Part shown: piece after piece, positions 44,041-52,682 of the stretch
How the letters are laid out: every line of letters begins with the position of its first letter
Numbering within the stretch: the first letter of the stretch is position 1
From: Flavobacterium dankookense
GTDB lineage: Bacteria > Bacteroidota > Bacteroidia > Flavobacteriales > Flavobacteriaceae
Direction of reading: 5' to 3'
Length of the DNA: 64,000 nt
NCBI RefSeq assembly: GCF_004362665.1
Contig: NZ_SNXR01000011.1
Span: 558,001-622,000 of the forward strand
Made by a program: the position numbers and the translations under genes
Notes under the pieces: generated by a model
What the model saw: only the letters and a program-made list of their open reading frames with translations
The model's database searches: none
What the model was told of the DNA's origin: nothing

Positions 44041-46021
44041 ACACAAGTATGATGCAAAAGGCAATCAGCTTTGTTGCACTCTCGAAGAAAAAATAAATAA
44101 AAAAACCGAAAATCATTCTGATGATGACGGACACGATCACGAGCATTCCAGCGAAGAAAAATCTACGTTTCAAATGTTTTTACCAGCAATCATAAGTTTT
44201 ATTTTATTATTGGTTGCCATTGGTTTTGATAATTATTTTAAACAATCGTGGTTTGCAGGTTATGTTAGAATAGGATGGTATATTGTCGGATACATTCCAG
44301 TAGGTTTTCCTGTACTCAAAGAAGCTTTTGAAAGTATTCGCAAAGGCGATATATTTTCAGAATTTCTTTTAATGAGTATTGCAACTATTGGAGCGTTTGC
44401 TATAGGCGAATTTCCTGAAGGTGTTGCCGTAATGTTATTTTATGCCATTGGCGAAATATTCCAAACATTGGCGGTTCAAAGAGCAAAAGCTAACATCAAA
44501 TCCTTACTCGACCAAAGACCAGACGAAGTAACTATTCTCGAAAACAATGTTGCCAAAACAATCAAAGCATCAACTGCTAAAATTGGAGATATTATTCAAC
44601 TAAAAGCAGGAGAAAAGTTAGGATTAGATGGAGAATTACTTTCAGATACTGCTTCTTTTAATACAGCAGCATTAACAGGAGAAAGTAAGCCAGACACCAA
44701 AGCAAAAGGAGAAACTGTTTTAGCAGGAATGATAAACTTAAATTCGGTTTGTCAAGTAAAAGTAACGGTTGCTTATACAGATAGTAAACTGTCAAAAATT
44801 CTCGAAATGGTGCAAGATGCTACAGCCAAAAAAGCACCAACAGAATTATTTATCAGAAAGTTTGCCAAAATATATACACCAATTGTAGTTGTTTTAGCCA
44901 TTGCAATATGTGTTGTACCGATGTTATTTGTAGAAAATTACCAGTTTAGAGATTGGTTGTATCGAGCTTTAGTTTTCTTGGTTATTTCGTGTCCTTGTGC
45001 ATTAGTTATAAGTATTCCTTTAGGTTATTTTGGCGGAATTGGAGCAGCTTCTAAAAACGGAATCCTTTTCAAAGGAAGTAATTTTCTTGATGTAATGTCC
45101 ACTATTCAAAACGTGGTAATGGACAAAACAGGTACAATGACCGAAGGCGTCTTCAAAGTGCAGGAAGTTGTTTTTAATACTGATTTTAACAAAGAGAATT
45201 TGTTACAATTGGTAAATGCTTTAGAAAGTCAAAGCACACATCCAGTGGCAACTGCTATTCATCAGTTTGTTGGAAAAATTGACAGTACAATTGAACTAAA
45301 AAATGTAGAAGAAATTTCAGGACATGGTTTAAAAGCTGAAGTTGACGGAAAAGAATTGTTAGTTGGTAATTTCAAACTAATGGATAAATTCTCGATTGCT
45401 TATGATATTGATCCAAAAAGTATTGTTTACACGTTAATTGCAGTTGCTTATGATAAAAAATTCGTTGGTTATCTTACAATAGCTGATAGCATAAAAGAAG
45501 ACGCACAAATCACAATCCACAAACTAAAAGCATTAGGTATAAAAACCACAATGTTAAGTGGAGATAAAGACAATGTAGTTCAATTTGTAGCACAAAAACT
45601 CGGAATTACTAATGCTTATGGTGATTTATTACCCGGAGACAAAGTAAATAAAGTAAAAGAAATAATTGCAAAAAATGAAACAGTTGCTTTTGTTGGTGAT
45701 GGTGTTAACGATGCACCTGTAGTTGCTTTAAGTAACGTTGGAATAGCAATGGGTGGTTTAGGAAGCGATGCCACCATAGAAACTGCCGATGTAGTAATTC
45801 AAGACGATATGCCTTCAAAAATCCCTATGGCGATAAACATTGGTAAACAAACAAAGAAAATTGTTTGGCAAAATATCATTCTAGCATTTACTGTAAAAGC
45901 AATTGTCCTAATTTTAGGTGCAGGTGGTTTGGCCACAATGTGGGAAGCTGTTTTTGCCGATGTTGGTGTAGCTTTATTAGCTATACTTAATGCGGTTAGA
46001 ATACAGAGAATGAAGTTTTAG
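44030..46021 (+). CDS. Zn/Cd/Co-type P1B ATPase
   Basis: 663 aa from the ATG at 44030. This start is preferred over an upstream in-frame one because it gives a His-rich N-terminus (MEHKHKYDAKG, then DDDGHDHEHSSEE) and an 11-bp overlap with the preceding gene. Core motifs are CPCALVISIPLGYFGG near 321, which marks the Zn/Cd type rather than Cu, DKTGT near 365, HPVA and GDGVNDAPV. There is no N-terminal HMA domain; the His-rich stretch may replace it. It ejects Zn(II), Cd(II) or Pb(II) to the periplasm. Confidence 0.88.
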   Translation: MEHKHKYDAKGNQLCCTLEEKINKKTENHSDDDGHDHEHSSEEKSTFQMFLPAIISFILLLVAIGFDNYFKQSWFAGYVRIGWYIVGYIPVGFPVLKEAFESIRKGDIFSEFLLMSIATIGAFAIGEFPEGVAVMLFYAIGEIFQTLAVQRAKANIKSLLDQRPDEVTILENNVAKTIKASTAKIGDIIQLKAGEKLGLDGELLSDTASFNTAALTGESKPDTKAKGETVLAGMINLNSVCQVKVTVAYTDSKLSKILEMVQDATAKKAPTELFIRKFAKIYTPIVVVLAIAICVVPMLFVENYQFRDWLYRALVFLVISCPCALVISIPLGYFGGIGAASKNGILFKGSNFLDVMSTIQNVVMDKTGTMTEGVFKVQEVVFNTDFNKENLLQLVNALESQSTHPVATAIHQFVGKIDSTIELKNVEEISGHGLKAEVDGKELLVGNFKLMDKFSIAYDIDPKSIVYTLIAVAYDKKFVGYLTIADSIKEDAQITIHKLKALGIKTTMLSGDKDNVVQFVAQKLGITNAYGDLLPGDKVNKVKEIIAKNETVAFVGDGVNDAPVVALSNVGIAMGGLGSDATIETADVVIQDDMPSKIPMAINIGKQTKKIVWQNIILAFTVKAIVLILGAGGLATMWEAVFADVGVALLAILNAVRIQRMKF

Positions 46022-46052
46022 CTTAAACGATAATTAAAAACAAAAAATAGTT

Positions 46053-46171
46053 TTGAGAATTACTGAATTAATCAATCATTGCAATACCATTGCAATGATT
46101 GATTAATACTATTACTGTCTGTTTTAAAGAAATTACGAGGTATTGCAATGTCATTGCAATGGTTTTTATAC
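46053..46171. repeat. Integrase 3'-end remnant and CATTGCAAT repeats right of the metal cargo
   Basis: GAGAATTACTGAATTAATCAA (about 46054-46074) matches the end of the integrase gene at about 27257-27277 with few changes. CATTGCAATACCATTGCAATG and CATTGCAATGGTTTTTATAC follow, paralleling 27300-27445. The two copies bracket the metal cargo. Confidence 0.65.
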
Positions 46172-46239
46172 TAAAACAATGTTATAGTTGTAACCCTGTT
46201 ACCACGCATTAAAAATTAAGTGTGAGAAAGTATTGTTTT

Positions 46240-46425
46240 TGTTGACTTGTTGAAATTATGCCGTAAAGTCTTTTATTTATTAGGTTTATGACTTCAACAA
46301 ATTGTCAACACGCTGTCAACAAAAAAATTACTGAATACCTCGAAATATATTTTGTTGACAGTTTGTTGATGCACGGTTGACTTGCAAAGTATTGTTTGTA
46401 TTGGCTTTTTTCTTGTTTGTCAACA
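46240..46425. repeat. TGTTGACA / TGTCAACA repeats next to the primase-type gene
   Basis: Copies or near copies lie at 46240-46246, 46303-46310, 46314-46321, 46353-46360, 46375-46382 and 46418-46425, in both orientations. Two are 11 bp apart. The cluster sits directly downstream of a primase/helicase-type gene, the region typical of an iteron-like origin or a regulator site. The remaining bases of the 412-bp gap hold no gene. Confidence 0.5.
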
Positions 46426-46433
46426 AATCAACA

Positions 46434-47624
46434 TTATTTGATAAATTCGTCTCTCTTGAAAGTATAGAATCGCCCTTTTCGACTTTCAGTATAAACACTC
46501 CATTTCCCGCTATTCATTGTAGATAAATCCAAACTGTAAAAATTGTAGCTACTATTTTTTGGTTCAAGTTTAAAATTCTCTGTAATTATTTTAGATACAT
46601 AATTTTTCCCTACTCTTATATTGGCTAAGTTTAATTGTTCGTGCAAATCTTTAGTGGTATAATATAATTCATCCAATTCAAGAGTGCAGAACTGGTCAAT
46701 TAAAAACTCTTCAATTTCCTTTTCAATAGAAGTTCTGTTTCCACGAACTAAAACATCTAATGCTTTGGTATAAATCTGCTCTTTAGTAAACCACATTCGG
46801 GTTGTTCTTTGGGTTTCAATTTTCCTATGAGTTAAATGATATGCGAATGAAGCAATTTCTTTTCTCATTTGCTCTAATAAGTCTGGATTTTCTTTTGCAA
46901 AAGGATTGACTTTAATTACCCAGTATCGAATTTCTAAATCGTCAATTTTAATAAAGTTTTCTTCATTATTTGAACATAGAATAAATTTCCCGAAAAACTC
47001 GATTTCAACTTTGTCAACTCCTTTGCCCTCTAGTTTGTAATGATTAGAGGTTGAAAGGTTCTTTATACGTTCGCTGTCTTCTTTTTTGTCGAGTAATACT
47101 TCGTCAACAGCCACAATTAATTTTCCTGCCCAATCGGAATTAAAACGACTTCTAAAGTCTTCATTCTTATTGATTGTCATATTACCTTCAAAAATCAGTT
47201 TTAAGAGTTTTAGAAAGGTGCTTTTACCTGTGTTTCTCTCCACACTTACCAAGCACAATATGGGTAAGATTTGACTGGGGTGCTTCCAAAGAATTGTTAA
47301 ATAATCTAATCCTAGTTCATACTGCTTACCAAAAAGATGTTGCAGAAAGAGTTTTATATTTTCCCAATCTCCTTTTTCACTCACACAATAAGAAAGAGGT
47401 TCATACTTATTGTAAAAATTATTAATCTCTCTTTGATAATTAATGTGTGACGGAAACGTACAGAAAGTTTCATATTTTTTTATGACTTTCAAACTGTCTT
47501 TCCCAAAATCATCAATAATGGTGGCTTTATTCCATTTTATCAATGATTTGATATTGTCGCCACTCATAAGAGGACATAACACTTCCTTAAAATATTCTGT
47601 TCCCACTCGAATATACTCTTTCAT
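46434..47624 (-). CDS. Primase-helicase-type protein (SF3/D5-like ATPase, DUF5906-like)
   Basis: 396 aa. A central P-loop ATPase with Walker A ERNTGKST near 130-137, Walker B IVAVDEVLL and a sensor-like KFILCSNNEENF matches the SF3/D5-type helicases of plasmids and satellite elements. A winged-helix-like C-terminus follows. No primase catalytic domain is seen in the N-terminus. It probably helps replicate the excised element. It overlaps the 107-aa gene by 4 bp. Confidence 0.8.
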   Translation of the reverse strand: MKEYIRVGTEYFKEVLCPLMSGDNIKSLIKWNKATIIDDFGKDSLKVIKKYETFCTFPSHINYQREINNFYNKYEPLSYCVSEKGDWENIKLFLQHLFGKQYELGLDYLTILWKHPSQILPILCLVSVERNTGKSTFLKLLKLIFEGNMTINKNEDFRSRFNSDWAGKLIVAVDEVLLDKKEDSERIKNLSTSNHYKLEGKGVDKVEIEFFGKFILCSNNEENFIKIDDLEIRYWVIKVNPFAKENPDLLEQMRKEIASFAYHLTHRKIETQRTTRMWFTKEQIYTKALDVLVRGNRTSIEKEIEEFLIDQFCTLELDELYYTTKDLHEQLNLANIRVGKNYVSKIITENFKLEPKNSSYNFYSLDLSTMNSGKWSVYTESRKGRFYTFKRDEFIK

Positions 47625-47944
47625 ATTTCAAAAATTATAGATGCCATTTTTGATGGGTCAAAGTTATGGGAGTGCTTATTTTTCCTGATTGTGATTAAAA
47701 CACCATGTAATTCAGAATCTTTTAATAAAACGCTATTGATATTGTTTGATAATAATTTGAAATTATGATTATCGTAGCCTTTTATAAGTTGACCGATTAA
47801 TTCACAGGATTCAATGAATTTTCCAGTTGAATAGACTATATTATTATCTCTATTATAATCCAATCGTAACCTCGCAAAATCGTTTTTTAAGCAATTCAAA
47901 TGACCTAAAGCATCTGAAATTAAAGCTTGATTATTAATTTGCAT
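47621..47944 (-). CDS. 107-aa protein of the element 2 backbone, unrecognised
   Basis: A soluble, probably helical protein (QALISDALGHLNCLKNDFARLRLDYNR). It lies 11 bp after the HTH gene and overlaps the helicase gene by 4 bp, so the three form one operon. No family recognised. Confidence 0.6.
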   Translation of the reverse strand: MQINNQALISDALGHLNCLKNDFARLRLDYNRDNNIVYSTGKFIESCELIGQLIKGYDNHNFKLLSNNINSVLLKDSELHGVLITIRKNKHSHNFDPSKMASIIFEI

Positions 47945-47955
47945 AAAAAAGTGTT

Positions 47956-48252
47956 TTAAAGTTGACCAAATTGGTTTTTTTGATTCAATGATTTGAAAAC
48001 TTCACTTTTTTTATAGCGAACTTTATTTCCAATGCGATAGGCAGGAATAATATCTTTTTTTGTCCAGTCCCATAAAGTAACTAAACTAACAGAAAGGAGT
48101 TTTGCAGTTTCTTCTCGTGTTAATAATGTTTCGTTATCGGGATTCTGCAAATTAGTAGCATACCCTTTAAGTGCGAGTGTGATGTCTTTGACGATTTCGT
48201 TTTTAAAATCATTAGCGTTTGTGCTTTCGAGTTGCAAGATTTCTTTAACCAT
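47956..48252 (-). CDS. Helix-turn-helix excisionase-family protein
   Basis: 98 aa. The C-terminal half is the MerR/excisionase HTH (LLTREETAKLLSVSLVTLWDWTKKDIIPAYRIGNKVRYKKSEVFK). The N-terminal half is a helix that may dimerise. It starts an operon with the 107-aa gene and the primase-helicase. It probably controls excision or replication of element 2. Confidence 0.8.
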   Translation of the reverse strand: MVKEILQLESTNANDFKNEIVKDITLALKGYATNLQNPDNETLLTREETAKLLSVSLVTLWDWTKKDIIPAYRIGNKVRYKKSEVFKSLNQKNQFGQL

Positions 48253-48334
48253 AATTTAATTATTTATTTTATTAATTATGGGACAAACTTAATTTAGTCG
48301 AATGGGGTTAAAACTATTAGGGTAACCCTGATGG

Positions 48335-49195
48335 TTACCCTAATAGTTTTTTTATAAATTCATCTGCTTGTTTTCTGTCGCTTAAAAGTTTTTCTGAATT
48401 TTCAGAAATTTTTTTGTCAAGCTCAAGATAAATCTTCTTAATGTTGTCTTTATTTTTACCTAATAAATGACTAAGTATTTCGCCTTTTTTTGTTGCACTT
48501 ATACTGCTCCAGTCTTTTATGTTTATGATTTCCTCAAGTAGAAAAATTTGTAATGAAGTATCAACAAATCCTGATTTCTGTTTAGTGTTTTTTAGTTTAT
48601 TAATTTGCTCTTTACAAAAATCTATTTGTGCCTTTATTGTATAATATTTTACCCATATACTTAAAATCTCTTTGGGAACATCTGACATTTCAATATCTGA
48701 TGTTAAATACTTCTGGATAAAAGCAACTTCTCCATTGAGACTTTCAATAACTAATTCCTCCCAATTTTCAAATCCATTAAACTCTTTTATTTCAGCATAA
48801 ACAAGATATTCTGGCTCATTCTTAACTTGCGAATATAAATCCTTGTGCTTTTTTTCTAAGTATTTTATTTTTTCAACACTTTCAATTCTACCTTCTAAAT
48901 TGGTTAAAATCCTGTTTAAATCAAATTGCGTGTCTGTTGCTACAACTTCTACAAAAAAACGAATGGAAGTATATATTTCTTTTAAAATGTCTTGATTTAT
49001 ATGATATTCTTTTGCTCCTGATGTTATCATAGTATCAAATTCTATTGAATCAGTTTTCAAATTGTCAATTAAAATTTCATCTTCAATAAAAACATTGTGC
49101 AAAACAAGATTTTTTATATTTGAAAGTCCTAATTCTTCGAGCTTAAATTTCTTTACAAATTTTCTTTTTTCTATTTCTTGGTAATCGAAATTCAT
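48335..49195 (-). CDS. 286-aa protein at the right end of element 2, unrecognised
   Basis: A soluble, charged, largely helical protein with coiled-coil-like stretches (EKIKYLEKKHKDLYSQVKN) and a C-terminal segment (ATKKGEILSHLLGKNKDNIKKIYLEL) seen, as I recall, in small proteins of Bacteroidota mobile elements. No catalytic motif and no membrane segment. It is transcribed away from the tRNA-Ser gene. Function unknown. Confidence 0.6.
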   Translation of the reverse strand: MNFDYQEIEKRKFVKKFKLEELGLSNIKNLVLHNVFIEDEILIDNLKTDSIEFDTMITSGAKEYHINQDILKEIYTSIRFFVEVVATDTQFDLNRILTNLEGRIESVEKIKYLEKKHKDLYSQVKNEPEYLVYAEIKEFNGFENWEELVIESLNGEVAFIQKYLTSDIEMSDVPKEILSIWVKYYTIKAQIDFCKEQINKLKNTKQKSGFVDTSLQIFLLEEIINIKDWSSISATKKGEILSHLLGKNKDNIKKIYLELDKKISENSEKLLSDRKQADEFIKKLLG

Positions 49196-49350
49196 TATCG
49201 CTAGATTTTTTTGTTTATTTATATTCCAAAAATAAACTTTTAGATTATAATTTTTATGTAAATAAATTTACTAAAGTTTATTTTAGACTAAATTACTTAT
49301 TTCAAAAAAATAGTAATTGTGAATCAAAAAAAATAAAAGTTTTCTTGAAA

Positions 49351-49370
49351 TTGGGACAACCGTCGGACAA
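49351..49370 (+). repeat. Paired GTCGGACAA-type repeats at right end of element 2
   Basis: TTGGGACAA (49351-49359) and GTCGGACAA (49362-49370), 11 bp apart, mirror the pair at 25882-25901. They lie about 60 bp inside the tRNA-derived att site. Probable arm-type sites. Confidence 0.55.
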
Positions 49371-49383
49371 GAAGAGAATAAAA

Positions 49384-49420
49384 AAACCGTAAACACTTTA
49401 TTATAAGCTGTTTACGGTTT
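49384..49420 (-). terminator. Terminator of tRNA-Ser, carried by element 2
   Basis: A 12-bp stem (49384-49395 with 49409-49420) and 13-nt loop, followed by a U run on the - strand. It lies 8 bp after the tRNA 3' end, inside element 2. Confidence 0.75.
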
Positions 49421-49426
49421 GATGTT

Positions 49427-49441
49427 GCGGAGAAAGAGGGA
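49427..49441. other. Attachment site at the tRNA-Ser 3' end
   Basis: GCGGAGAAAGAGGGA, identical to 25729-25743. It comprises the acceptor stem 3' strand, the discriminator base and 1 bp beyond. This is the functional tRNA copy; integration leaves the gene intact. Confidence 0.75.
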
Positions 49442-49512
49442 TTCGAACCCCCGGACCTGTTACAGTCAACAGTTTTCAAGACTGCCGCAATCGACCACTC
49501 TGCCATTTCTCC
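49428..49512 (-). tRNA. tRNA-Ser(UGA)
   Basis: An 85-nt tRNA with a long variable arm. The acceptor stem GGAGAAA/TTTCTCC, the anticodon loop CTTGAAA (anticodon TGA) flanked by GCAGT/ACTGT, and the T loop GGTTCGAATCC are visible on the - strand. The CCA end is not encoded. The gene serves as insertion site for both elements. Confidence 0.95.
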
Positions 49513-49544
49513 AATAAGTCTTCACTACTTCTGTAATGCGGATG

Positions 49545-49573
49545 CAAATATAGTAACCTTTTTTATTTTGCAA
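49545..49573 (-). promoter_or_regulatory. tRNA-Ser promoter
   Basis: On the - strand TATATTTG (49545-49552) matches TAnnTTTG exactly and a TTG (49571-49573) lies 18 bp upstream. The tRNA 5' end is 33 bp downstream of the -7 box. Confidence 0.65.
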
Positions 49574-49658
49574 AACCTTTTTTAATAAAAAAACAAACTA
49601 ATTTTTAGATAAAAAGATAGTAGCTTCACTATCTAGTAGTTACTGTATTGTTTTTGTT

Positions 49659-50792
49659 TTAATATTTAACGTATTCAGTAATTTCTAAGCCATATCCAAT
49701 CATTCCAACACGTTTGGTTTGGGTTGTATTCGAAATTAATCTGATTTTTGCAATATCTATGTCGTGAAGTATTTGTGCGCCAATCCCAAAGTCTTTAACA
49801 TCCATTTTAATTTTTGGAGCATTTATAATTCCTTCAGATTGTAATTGTTTTAATTCAGTTAAACGATTTAATAAATCAGATGAATTCACTTCTTGATTGA
49901 TGAATAGGATAGCACCTTTACCTTCTAAAGCTATCCGTTTAAACATATCATCAAGTTTTTTATCCACATCGTTGGTCAGTGTGTTTAAAATATCGTTGTT
50001 AGATTGTGTTGAGTTTATTCGAGTAAGTATTGCTTCACCAGTATTCCAACTTCCTAATGTTAACGCTAAATGTACTTGTTTGTTTGTGGTTTGTTGATAA
50101 GCACGCAATCGAAAAGCACCAAAACGGGTTTGGATTTCAAAATCTTCTTTTTTGATGATTAAACTATCGTGTTGCATTCTGTAGGCGACCAAGTCTTCAA
50201 TTGAAACAAGCTTTAAATTAAATTTTTTTGCCACTTCAACCAGTTGAGGTAATCGAGCCATAGAGCCATCTTCATTCATAATCTCAACGATAACTCCAGC
50301 TGATTTAAAACCTGCTAATCGAGCGAAATCAATAGCAGCTTCTGTATGACCAGTTCGTCTAAGAACACCACCTTGTTTTGCGGTGAGCGGAAAAATGTGT
50401 CCTGGACGAGCTAAATCGTAGGGTTTCGTATTTTCGTCAACTAAAGCAAGTATTGTTTTTGCTCTATCTGCTGCAGATATTCCAGTAGTAACGCCATTTC
50501 CTTTCAAATCTACTGAAACAGTAAAAGCGGTTTCCATATGATCGGTATTATTCGTAACCATCGAGCGAAGCTCAAGTTCAGCACATCTTTTTTCTGTTAA
50601 AGGAGCGCAAATCAAACCTCTTCCGTGAGTAGCCATGAAGTTAATCATTTCGGGAGTTACTTTTTCGGCAGCAGCCAAAAAATCACCTTCATTTTCTCTA
50701 TCTTCATCATCTACAACGATGATTATTTTTCCTTGACGGATATCTTCAATTGCTTCTTCAATCGTGTTGAGTTGAATTTTTTCGGTATTCAT
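49659..50792 (-). CDS. ribB: 3,4-dihydroxy-2-butanone 4-phosphate synthase with degenerate RibA-like domain
   Basis: 377 aa. The N-terminal 205 residues are a full RibB: VVDDEDRENEGDF, ATHGRGLICAPL and RTGHTEAAIDFARLAG. It makes the four-carbon riboflavin precursor from ribulose 5-phosphate. The C-terminal part aligns with GTP cyclohydrolase II (RibA) but the zinc-binding Cys triad is missing: where RibA has an HSECLTGD...RCDCG pattern, this protein has INSTQSNND...TNDVD. The Arg/Tyr catalytic segment is also altered (FINQEVNSSD). So RibA activity is unlikely. This matches the RibBX type described in Proteobacteria. It ends the chain of - strand genes after the LptF/G permease, 4 bp apart. 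Confidence 0.9.
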   Translation of the reverse strand: MNTEKIQLNTIEEAIEDIRQGKIIIVVDDEDRENEGDFLAAAEKVTPEMINFMATHGRGLICAPLTEKRCAELELRSMVTNNTDHMETAFTVSVDLKGNGVTTGISAADRAKTILALVDENTKPYDLARPGHIFPLTAKQGGVLRRTGHTEAAIDFARLAGFKSAGVIVEIMNEDGSMARLPQLVEVAKKFNLKLVSIEDLVAYRMQHDSLIIKKEDFEIQTRFGAFRLRAYQQTTNKQVHLALTLGSWNTGEAILTRINSTQSNNDILNTLTNDVDKKLDDMFKRIALEGKGAILFINQEVNSSDLLNRLTELKQLQSEGIINAPKIKMDVKDFGIGAQILHDIDIAKIRLISNTTQTKRVGMIGYGLEITEYVKY

Positions 50793-50796
50793 AAAA

Positions 50797-52671
50797 CTAG
50801 TTGTTGTGTTGTGGTGTTCTTTGACTGTCTTTTATAAATCCTTTATTGTAAAAATAGAAAAGAATATAAAAAGGAAATCCAGCCAAAAGGACTATGTATT
50901 TGTTGATGTTGTTTTTTTGATTTGTCAAATTTAATATTCTATCAAATTTGGTCTGTGAGATATAGATTAGTACTAATAAAGCTAAAATTAAAACCACTTT
51001 TAAAATTTGCATTATTGTATTTTCAATATCTATTATGAATAAAATGAGGAGAAATATATTGACAAATAAAGCTACTAAACTCAGTTTATTATATTGGTTT
51101 GTTTTTTCTGAAATAGAAATCAAATCAATAACTTCTTCCTTTTTTTGAATGGCTTTTGTATCTTCTGAAACGCCTTTTATTTCGGAAATATTTTCACTTG
51201 CTTGTAGTTTTGGATTTTTTGATTTCAACAATTTAGTAACGAACGCAATACTATTTGTGAACCAATCAAAATCAACTGAAACTCCTTTGTCATTGGTTGC
51301 TCTTTTTGTTAAAAATATAGCTAACGGAAGTAAAATTATAGTTGACATCCAACAACCAAGAAAAGGTGTAATTCCGTTTTCTTGTGCAAGTTTTTTTCCA
51401 AAAGTATTCACAAAGTGGAAAATGATAAAAATCATCACTGCAAATACAATTGGCAATCCCAATCCACCTTTTCTAATAATTGCTCCAAGTGGCGCACCAA
51501 TAAAGAACATCAATATACAGGAAAAACCAATAACAAATTTATCATACAGGGCAATCCAATGAAGGTTTATGTTTTTTACTTTGCCTTCAAATTCATATTT
51601 AGAGCTTTCTATTGAAAATTTATTAGTTTCAATATTGCTACTTGCAACTTTTAAGATTTGCTCTTTTTCGGATTTATTAAAGTTTGATAATAATGTGTTA
51701 TTTTGGAATTTATTGCTCACATTTATCGTATCAATAGCAATATTTGGAACACCAACAGCTGGTTTACTAGTTATAATTCCTGTTCGTTCACTGATGTTGT
51801 CAACATAGGAAATTAAATCTTTTTTATAATTTTTTGATAGTGAATCTAGAGTATAATTTAATTCACCAACAGTAAGCATTGTGTTTGTGTTGGTTATTTG
51901 CTCTTCATCAAGTTTTACATTATTTAACTTTGATAAATCAATGTTAATGACATATTTTTGAAAATCACTTTTAGCAAAAGGAACTTTATTGCGTTCTTCA
52001 TACTTTTTTGGAATAATATCCTCGTAATAGTGACCATCTTTTAAAACCAATTTTAGAACATTAGAGTTTTCACTACTTATTAATTCACCTTTTTTAGCTT
52101 TAATGATGGTTGAACTTCCTGTTGAAAAATTAGCTTTTTTGTGTATGGTGACTTTATCTAAATAGCGTCCTTCATCGCCTGATTTTTTTTCTACTTTAAT
52201 GGTATAGGTTCCAACTTCACTAAATTGACCTTCGGCAATTGCCATTGCGGGTTTTACTTGAGCAATATTTCTCCTGAAGTTGATGAACTTATATTCAGCA
52301 TAAGGAATAACATTATTGGCAAAAATAAAAGCAACAACACTCAAAAGAAGAATAAAAGCCGTCAAGTATTTCATCGCTCTTCCTAACGATATTCCGGAAG
52401 ATTTCATAGCTGCAAACTCATAATTTTCTGCCAAGCTACCAAAAGTCATAATAGACGCCAATAATACCGATAGCGGCAGAACCAGAGGAACAACGCGTGG
52501 CATGGCAAATAAAAGAAATTTGATAACGGATATAAAATCTAAATCCTTTCCTGCTAATTCAGCTATAAATAACCAAACCGTTTGAAGAATGAAAATAAAA
52601 AAAAGAATGACAAATACAGTTGTAAATGTTGAGATGAATAATTTTAGTAAGTACTTGTCAAGTATTTTCAC
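50797..52671 (-). CDS. LptF/LptG-family permease (YjgP/YjgQ)
   Basis: 624 aa. A start with MKILDKYLLKLFISTFTTVF, several N-terminal membrane spans, an extended periplasmic middle (about 110-370) and C-terminal spans are the YjgP/YjgQ layout. An extra Lys/Glu-rich region and more spans follow at the end (about 480-620), longer than the E. coli proteins. It is part of the inner-membrane ABC transporter that extracts lipopolysaccharide. It is adjacent to lolA and 4 bp upstream of ribB. Whether it is LptF or LptG cannot be told. Confidence 0.85.
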   Translation of the reverse strand: MKILDKYLLKLFISTFTTVFVILFFIFILQTVWLFIAELAGKDLDFISVIKFLLFAMPRVVPLVLPLSVLLASIMTFGSLAENYEFAAMKSSGISLGRAMKYLTAFILLLSVVAFIFANNVIPYAEYKFINFRRNIAQVKPAMAIAEGQFSEVGTYTIKVEKKSGDEGRYLDKVTIHKKANFSTGSSTIIKAKKGELISSENSNVLKLVLKDGHYYEDIIPKKYEERNKVPFAKSDFQKYVINIDLSKLNNVKLDEEQITNTNTMLTVGELNYTLDSLSKNYKKDLISYVDNISERTGIITSKPAVGVPNIAIDTINVSNKFQNNTLLSNFNKSEKEQILKVASSNIETNKFSIESSKYEFEGKVKNINLHWIALYDKFVIGFSCILMFFIGAPLGAIIRKGGLGLPIVFAVMIFIIFHFVNTFGKKLAQENGITPFLGCWMSTIILLPLAIFLTKRATNDKGVSVDFDWFTNSIAFVTKLLKSKNPKLQASENISEIKGVSEDTKAIQKKEEVIDLISISEKTNQYNKLSLVALFVNIFLLILFIIDIENTIMQILKVVLILALLVLIYISQTKFDRILNLTNQKNNINKYIVLLAGFPFYILFYFYNKGFIKDSQRTPQHNN

Positions 52672-52682
52672 TTGTGTTAAAG

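Larger units (their letters stand above)
25729..49441. mobile_element. Integrated element 2, about 23.7 kb, carrying metal-resistance cargo
   Basis: It is bounded by 15-bp direct repeats of the tRNA-Ser 3' end. The left end holds a tyrosine recombinase; the right end holds a HTH gene, a primase/helicase-type gene and two unrecognised genes. Paired GTCGGACAA-type motifs with 11-bp spacing occur near both ends. No relaxase, coupling protein or transfer gene is present, so it is a genomic island or an element mobilised by others. An 18-kb copper/zinc/cadmium gene cluster fills the middle. Confidence 0.75.

Noticed and set aside
51149..51562. Reading frame on the + strand inside the LptF/G gene
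   Set aside because: It is antisense to a well-supported membrane protein gene, has no recognisable domain and mirrors the hydrophobic codons of the other strand.
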